From NCBI GenBank assembly GCA_964528575.1, contig CAZGTQ010000136.1, positions 1-18,651 of the forward strand: a stretch of DNA of 18,651 nucleotides. The letters are read 5' to 3'. Below, piece after piece: positions 14,075 through 18,651 of this stretch (the stretch's first letter is position 1; each line of letters opens with the position of its first letter). The position numbers were made by a program, and so were the translations under genes. The DNA comes from CAZGTQ01 sp964528575. Its GTDB lineage: Bacteria > Planctomycetota > UBA1135 > GCA-002686595. The notes under the pieces were generated by a model that was given only the letters and a program-made list of their open reading frames with translations, had not been told where the DNA came from and ran no database searches.

Positions 14075-14146
14075 CGGCCGCGCGCGCGAGCGATCCGGCT
14101 CGACCTCCCCCTCGCGGGTGTTCGGCCGCGCGAGCGGCGTACGGCC

Positions 14147-14350
14147 TCAGGAGATGACGACCGGATCGTCGTCGTCGTCCGAGGGGTACTTCAGCGTGAC
14201 GACCGGCGGCCAGATCGGCTCGCCGCCGCCGCCGCCGCCCTTCTTGCCGGCCTTGACGTCGGTCTGCACGCGCGGGAATTCCTGTCCCTCGAGGAAACGG
14301 GCGAAGAACGGGGCCTCGGCCTCGTCCCGCTTCACGTCGTCGTTCTGCAT
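14147..14350 (-). CDS. mdnA: Graspetide (microviridin-type) precursor peptide, copy 2
   Basis: A 67-residue precursor and the first of the two to be transcribed. The leader again has APFFARFLEGQ (13-23) and QTDVKAGKK, then six glycines and an inserted EPIWPP before the core. The core is T52-L-K54-Y-P-S57-D58-D-D60-D61-D62, then PVVIS. TLKYPSD matches microviridin cores exactly at the conserved positions, but both acceptor positions that are normally Glu are Asp here and the central Trp is Asp, giving five Asp in a row. The peptide also differs from copy 1 in linker and tail, so two related products are expected. AGGAGA lies 8 bases before the ATG at 14350. It begins 106 bases after the second transporter gene. 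Confidence 0.9.
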   Translation of the reverse strand: MQNDDVKRDEAEAPFFARFLEGQEFPRVQTDVKAGKKGGGGGGEPIWPPVVTLKYPSDDDDDPVVIS

Positions 14351-14358
14351 GAGCGTTC

Positions 14359-14364
14359 TCTCCT
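14359..14364 (-). promoter_or_regulatory. Strong ribosome binding site of precursor copy 2
   Basis: AGGAGA on the minus strand, 8 bases before the ATG at 14350, identical in motif and spacing to copy 1. Confidence 0.8.
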
Positions 14365-14386
14365 GCGTTCGGATCGAGCGGGGAAC

Positions 14387-14405
14387 GAGCAGGCGGCGCC
14401 TGCTC
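14387..14405 (-). promoter_or_regulatory. 5'-UTR hairpin of precursor copy 2
   Basis: GAGCAGGC and GCCTGCTC form perfect 8-bp arms around GGC. It is the counterpart of the hairpin before copy 1, with one more base pair and a different loop, and lies between the predicted promoter and the ribosome binding site. Confidence 0.55.
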
Positions 14406-14415
14406 CAGGTGCGCC

Positions 14416-14444
14416 ATCCTCCGCCGAGCGCGCACGATCGTCAA
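14416..14444 (-). promoter_or_regulatory. Predicted sigma-70-like promoter of precursor copy 2
   Basis: TTGACG (14439-14444) and GAGGAT (14416-14421) on the minus strand with a 17-base spacer, the same arrangement as before copy 1. It lies just after the stop of the second ABC transporter gene and would let the precursor be transcribed apart from the transporters. Confidence 0.6.
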
Positions 14445-14456
14445 CAGCAGGGATTC

Positions 14457-16586
14457 CTACGGATGCGCGACGACGACGAGAGCGCGGCTGCGGTCGCGCG
14501 CGCACGCGAGCGAGCGGCGCAGGCTCTCGGGGTCGAGCGCGGCGAAGCTCTCGTCGAACAACACGACGTCCGCCCCCTGCAGCAGCGCCCGCGCGACGAA
14601 GACGCGGCTGCGCTCGCCGTGCGAGAGCTGCCAGCCGGTCTCTCCGACGGTCTGCAGCAGTCCCGCGGGCATCCGCTCGATCAGCTCGCCCAGCCCGAGC
14701 TCGCGGCACACGCTCTCGGCCTCCACGAGGTCGTCCGCGTCGGCCGGCCAGCGCCGCCCGAGCAGCAGGTTGTACGCCAGGGACCCGCTGAAGACGTAGT
14801 TCTCGTGGTCCTGAGGCGCTCCCGCCACCCGCCGACGCCACGCGGCCGCGCCCCACGTCGCGCGGTCGAAGCCGCCCGCCGTCACGCGCCCCGCGGTAGG
14901 AGTCCGTATTCCCGTGAGCTGCGCGGCGAGCGTCGACTTGCCGCCGCCCGAGGGCCCGACGACCAGCACGCGGTCGCCGCGGCGCACCGTGAGCGAAGCG
15001 TCGCGCAGCGCCGGCCGGTCGCGCCCGGCGTACCGGTACGTCACGCCGCGGGCCTCGAGCGCGGGCGGCTCGTCCGCCGCATCCGCCGCGTCCGCCGTCG
15101 CGGCGAACGTCGCAGCCAGCTCGGGATCGCCCGCGGGCTCCGCGCGCGCGGCGGCGCGAAACAGCGGCGCGACCTGGCGCCACGCGACCAGCAGCGTCGC
15201 GACCTGCAGCGCGCCGCCCGAGAGCCGCGCGAGCGCCTGCTGCGCGAGCAGGCACCCGCCGACGGCGACGGCGAGCGAGGGGACGGACGCCCCCGCGACG
15301 AACGCCGGCCCGAGCGCGGCGAGCGCGGCAGCGAGCCAAGTCGCGGGGAGCACGCCGCCGGCGACCACCGCCGAGCGGTCGAGCCGCCGCGCGCTCGCGA
15401 AGTGCCGCTCGAGCAGCGCGTCCTCGACGTCGTGCCAGCGCTCGGGCGCCTGCTGCGCGAGCCGCGTGCGGTGGCCGACGATGCGCTCGACGAGATCGCA
15501 CGAGACCTCGAGCCGGTCGTCGGTGCTCGCGCGCGCGCGCCCGTGATGACGCACCGCGAGCACGGCGACCGCGACGATCCAGACGGCGAGCAGCGCGACG
15601 TGCAGCGCTCCCCCCGCTCCGAGCCCGAGCACCCACGCCGCGAGCACGACCTCGATCGCGCCCGCCAGCCCGCCGAAGGCGGCCGAGAGCGCGAGCGCCT
15701 CGACCGCCTCCGACTCGAGCACGCGGCCGAGCAACTGCCCCGCGCCCTGGTGGCGGATCTCGTCGGGCTCGTGCTTCAGCGCGCCGGCGAGCAGGCGCCG
15801 CTTGAACAGCGCCCCCACGCCGACCGTGAACACCTCGCGCGACCACGCCTCGACGCAACGCAGGGGCACGAGCGTGATGAGCAGCAGGGCCCACGCCTGG
15901 AGCCAGCCGAGCTCGAGCTCCCCCGCCAGCGCGCCACGGCCGATCGTGTACCACGAGGCGACGAAGAGCGCGTGGACGCCGAGGTGCGCGAGCGCGACGA
16001 CGCCGAGGCGGCGGACGAGGCCCGAGCGGCGCGCCTGCAGCGCGAGGCTGCGCCCCGCGGGAACGCGCAGCAAGAAGACGTCGCCGAGGCGCGACGCGCC
16101 GAGGTTCTCGGCGACGAGCGCCTCGGCCGCACGCGCGCGCTCGCGACCGCGCAAGCCGATCTGGTCGAGCAGTTGCTCGAGCGCCGCGCGCCGCGGCTCG
16201 CGCACGGGCGCGGCGAGACGCCCGATGAGATCCGCCCGCGCGACGCGCCGAACCGAGCGGTCGGGCGCGAGCACGCGCAGCCCGCGGCGGCTCGAGCGCA
16301 AGACGAGCAAGACTCCGCTCGCGCCCGGCAGCGGGACGAGCGCGGGCGCCGCGCGCCACGCCAGCTCGTCGAGCTCGTCCAGCCGCGGCCGCACCGGCTC
16401 GCAGTCGACGCCGAGCAGCGGGCCGGCCGACTCGAGCCACGCGGCGAGCACCTCGTCGCGCTCCCCCGCCGCGGGCACCGGCGTGAGCTCTGCGCGCAAC
16501 GGCTCGAGCCCCGCACGGCGCGCGAGCTCGACCAGCCCCTCGTGCAACCGCTCGCGCGGCCACGCCAGCTCCGCGAGCTCGCTCAC
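14457..16586 (-). CDS. ABC exporter (fused TMD-NBD) with a degenerate C39-peptidase-like N-terminal domain
   Basis: A 709-residue exporter, probably pairing with the ABC protein encoded just upstream. Residues 1 to about 190 form a soluble domain. One part of it, VPLPGASGVLLVLRSSRRGL then VLAPDRSVRRVARADL, resembles the second half of C39 peptidase-like domains, but the catalytic Cys and His are not in place. Six or so membrane segments follow (about 200-480). The ATPase domain has Walker A GPSGGGKST (K550), the variant signature LSHGE (654-658), Walker B LFDES (D678/E679) and the H-loop His708. It stops one residue after that His, about 30 residues short of usual. The GTG start overlaps the upstream gene's stop by 4 bases (GTGA). 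Position directly before the precursors points to peptide export. Confidence 0.85.
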   Translation of the reverse strand: MSELAELAWPRERLHEGLVELARRAGLEPLRAELTPVPAAGERDEVLAAWLESAGPLLGVDCEPVRPRLDELDELAWRAAPALVPLPGASGVLLVLRSSRRGLRVLAPDRSVRRVARADLIGRLAAPVREPRRAALEQLLDQIGLRGRERARAAEALVAENLGASRLGDVFLLRVPAGRSLALQARRSGLVRRLGVVALAHLGVHALFVASWYTIGRGALAGELELGWLQAWALLLITLVPLRCVEAWSREVFTVGVGALFKRRLLAGALKHEPDEIRHQGAGQLLGRVLESEAVEALALSAAFGGLAGAIEVVLAAWVLGLGAGGALHVALLAVWIVAVAVLAVRHHGRARASTDDRLEVSCDLVERIVGHRTRLAQQAPERWHDVEDALLERHFASARRLDRSAVVAGGVLPATWLAAALAALGPAFVAGASVPSLAVAVGGCLLAQQALARLSGGALQVATLLVAWRQVAPLFRAAARAEPAGDPELAATFAATADAADAADEPPALEARGVTYRYAGRDRPALRDASLTVRRGDRVLVVGPSGGGKSTLAAQLTGIRTPTAGRVTAGGFDRATWGAAAWRRRVAGAPQDHENYVFSGSLAYNLLLGRRWPADADDLVEAESVCRELGLGELIERMPAGLLQTVGETGWQLSHGERSRVFVARALLQGADVVLFDESFAALDPESLRRSLACARDRSRALVVVAHP

Positions 16587-18651
16587 CGCTCCGGCTCCTC
16601 CACGCGGCCCGCGTCGACGCGCACGCGCCGCCACGCAGCGTCGCCCCACACGTCGGTGTCGAGCGCGCGCTCGAGCTCGAGCAGCCGCGCGTAGCGCGAC
16701 GGGCGCGCCGCGAGCTCCGCGGGCCGGCCGCACTCGACCACGCGCCCGCCCTCGACGACGACGACGCGATCGAAGTCGCGCGTGTGAGCGAGGTCGTGCG
16801 TCGCGCACAGCACCGTCGCGTCGCGCCACAGCGAGCGCGCGCGGCGCAGCAGCTCGGTCCGCGCTGCGCGGTCGACGCCGCGGAACGGCTCGTCGAGGAT
16901 CGCGAGCCGCACGCCGTCGCGGCACAGCGCGCGCGCGAAGCGGGCGCGCTGGCCCTCGCCGCCCGAGAGGAGGCCGCCGCCCTCGCCGAGCCGCCCCGAG
17001 AGGCCGCCGGGAAGCGCGCCGACCGCGTCGGCGAGATCGGCGAGCTCGAGCGCGCGGCCGACGACGCGCCGGTCGCCGCCCTCATTGCCGAAGCGCAGGT
17101 TCTCGAGCAGCGAGCGGTTGAAGAGCTGCACGGACGGATCGACCCACGCCGTCGCGCGCAGCAGCCGCGCGCGCGCCGCGCGGCCCACCCGCTCGCCGTC
17201 GGCGCGCAGCTCGCCCTCCGCCGGCTCGTGCCACCCGAGGACCACGCCGAGCAGCGTCGACTTGCCCGCGCCGGAGGGGCCGACGATCGCGACGTGCTCG
17301 CCGGCCGCGACCGCGAGGTCGACGTCCCGCAGGATCGCGTGCCCGCCCGCGCGCACGGCGACGCCGCGCAGCTCGAGCGCGACGCCGCCGGCTCCGCCGG
17401 AACGCGCGCGCGGCTCCGTGCGCGGCTCCTCGAGCGGCGGCTCGGCCGGCATCGCCGCGGCCCCCGGTCCCGCGGCGCGCAGGCTCAGGCCCGGGGCGCG
17501 CGGGAACGCGGCGGTCGGCGCTGCGGGCTGGGCGACCGCCGGGCTCGCCGCGGCCGGCGTGCTCGGCGCCGGGGCCGCGCCGGCTTCCGCGCGCTCGCGT
17601 CCGCCCCCGATCGGCTCGAGCAGGCGCCGCGCGACGTTGCGGTGCGTCGGGAGCTGCAACGCGACGTGGACGAGGTCCGCGCCGAGGGCCGGCAGCGCGA
17701 GCGCCCAGTAGCAGAGCAGGAGCGTGCTCCCCGCTCCGCCGCCCGCGCCGCTCGTCTCGAGCGACGCGAAGTGCCTCACGACGATGGCGACGACGAAACC
17801 GATGCCGGCGAGCGCCTGCGCGGCCGTGAGCAGGAGCTCGGAGCGGCGCAGGCGCAACGACGCGCGCCACCAGTCGGCGAGCAGCGACTCGTGCTCGCCG
17901 CGCACCGCACGCTCGGCGCCGTGCGTGCGCAGCGCGACGAGGCCGAGCAGCGCTTCGAGGTACGTGCGGCTCAACGCGCCGCGCAGCGTGCAGACCGACA
18001 GCTCGCGCTCGGCGAGGCCGCGGTGCGCGACGAGCGGCAGCAGCACGGCCGCGAGCGCGGCGGCGACGGCGAGGGGCGCGACCGAGGCGTCGAGCCAGAC
18101 GATGCCGGCCGTCGTCAACGCGAGCTGGAGCACGACGCGCGCGAGGTGACCGGCGGTGGAGCCGACGCCGGCGACGAGCACGATGCTGTGCGCGCGCTCG
18201 GCCATGTCGGAGCTCGGCCTGCTGCGCAGCGCAGCGTCGGAGAGGCGCGGCAGAGCGCGTTGGAACAGCACGCGCAGACGCGACTCGACGTGGCGGCCGA
18301 CGCGCAGCAAGCTGCGCGCGAGCGGCAGCTCGAGCAGCGCGAGCGCGGCGAGGAAGACGACGAGCGCGGCGAGCGCCGCGGCGCGCTGCGCGGGGAGCGC
18401 GAGCGCGAGGCCGAGGTCGAGCACGCCGCGCAGGAGCAGCGCCTGCACGAGCACGGTGAGCGCGGCGAGCGCCAGCGCGGACAGCAGCAGCGCGGGCGTG
18501 AGCGCGCCTCCGGCGCAGGCGAGCGCCGCGAGCGTGCGACCCGCGCGCGTCGGCGGCTCGGCGAGCGCGGCGGCGACCGCGCTGACGCGCACGCCGCCGT
18601 CCCCGCCCCGGCCCGCGTCGCGGCGCGCGGCGGCGCTCGCTCGCGTCCCGC
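16583..18651 (-). CDS. ABC exporter (fused TMD-NBD), probably 5' partial at the window edge
   Basis: The frame stays open to the right edge with coding-like base use. It may start at GTG 18592 (669 residues) or outside the window; the numbers here assume GTG 18592. Membrane segments run from about residue 30 to 320. An unusually long Ala/Pro-rich linker (about 329-401) leads to the ATPase domain. That domain has Walker A GPSGAGKST (K444), signature LSGGEGQ (from 542), Walker B LAILDEP (D567/E568), H-loop THD (H599) and a full C-terminal tail. All catalytic motifs are intact, unlike its partner, whose C-terminus is cut short. The stop overlaps the partner's GTG, so the two probably form a heterodimer. 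An upstream C39 peptidase domain beyond the window is possible but unseen. As the first visible gene of the cluster it presumably exports the modified precursor or product. Confidence 0.85.
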   Translation of the reverse strand, partial: GTRASAAARRDAGRGGDGGVRVSAVAAALAEPPTRAGRTLAALACAGGALTPALLLSALALAALTVLVQALLLRGVLDLGLALALPAQRAAALAALVVFLAALALLELPLARSLLRVGRHVESRLRVLFQRALPRLSDAALRSRPSSDMAERAHSIVLVAGVGSTAGHLARVVLQLALTTAGIVWLDASVAPLAVAAALAAVLLPLVAHRGLAERELSVCTLRGALSRTYLEALLGLVALRTHGAERAVRGEHESLLADWWRASLRLRRSELLLTAAQALAGIGFVVAIVVRHFASLETSGAGGGAGSTLLLCYWALALPALGADLVHVALQLPTHRNVARRLLEPIGGGRERAEAGAAPAPSTPAAASPAVAQPAAPTAAFPRAPGLSLRAAGPGAAAMPAEPPLEEPRTEPRARSGGAGGVALELRGVAVRAGGHAILRDVDLAVAAGEHVAIVGPSGAGKSTLLGVVLGWHEPAEGELRADGERVGRAARARLLRATAWVDPSVQLFNRSLLENLRFGNEGGDRRVVGRALELADLADAVGALPGGLSGRLGEGGGLLSGGEGQRARFARALCRDGVRLAILDEPFRGVDRAARTELLRRARSLWRDATVLCATHDLAHTRDFDRVVVVEGGRVVECGRPAELAARPSRYARLLELERALDTDVWGDAAWRRVRVDAGRVEEPER

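Noticed and set aside
14101..14146. Terminator directly after precursor copy 2.
   Set aside because: Only a 5-bp GGCCG/CGGCC stem with a 13-base loop can be drawn; too weak to call.
1..18651. tRNA, rRNA, insertion sequences or phage attachment sites.
   Set aside because: I saw no cloverleaf-like sequence, no transposase or integrase motif and no flanking inverted repeats with target duplications.

Overview
This is a very GC-rich bacterial segment with dense, third-position-GC-rich genes, GTG and TTG starts and frequent 4-base stop/start overlaps. The best taxonomic hint is an ECF sigma factor of the TIGR02999 (Sig-70_X6) type directly upstream of a membrane Ser/Thr kinase. That pairing is typical of Planctomycetota and some Acidobacteriota, so I lean to a high-GC planctomycete. 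This is an inference; no rRNA or phylogenetic marker is present.

Layout. 1-140 (+) is the tail of an unidentified gene. 226-2366 (+) is adenosine deaminase overlapping an alpha/beta-hydrolase esterase. 2367-2748 is a gene-free convergent gap with short-period repeats. 2749-6321 (-) is a three-gene unit: a DUF3825-like protein, a large GT-C-like membrane protein and the queuosine enzyme QueF. 6382-8318 (+), divergent from it, is a DUF4863/4-hydroxylaminobenzoate-lyase-like protein overlapping a TPR protein. A perfect 19-bp hairpin (8416-8456) separates this from a small secreted helical protein (8477-8920, -). A 477-bp non-coding region carries four 21-bp palindromic repeats and leads into the ECF sigma factor (9398-9976, +) and kinase (9966-11783, +).

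The standout is 11787-18651 (-): a graspetide (microviridin-type omega-ester peptide) biosynthetic cluster. In transcription order it has two ABC transporter genes with fused membrane and ATPase domains (the first runs off the window), two tandemly duplicated precursor peptides, an MdnB/MvdC-like ATP-grasp ligase and an MdnC/MvdD-like ATP-grasp ligase. The precursors carry the microviridin leader motif PFFARFL and a T-x-K-x-P-S-D core. That core continues into a run of acidic residues where microviridins have Trp-Glu-Glu/Asp. In the known pathway MdnC-type enzymes close two Thr/Ser-Asp/Glu esters and MdnB-type enzymes close the Lys-Glu amide; the ABC pair presumably exports the product. No GNAT acetyltransferase and no intact leader peptidase is visible.

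The cluster carries visible expression logic. Each precursor has the same TTGACG-N17-GAGGAT promoter-like element, a 5'-UTR hairpin and an AGGAGA ribosome binding site 8 bases before its ATG. A 14-bp GC hairpin sits between the last precursor and the TTG start of the mdnB-like gene. This looks like a way to make much precursor and little enzyme.
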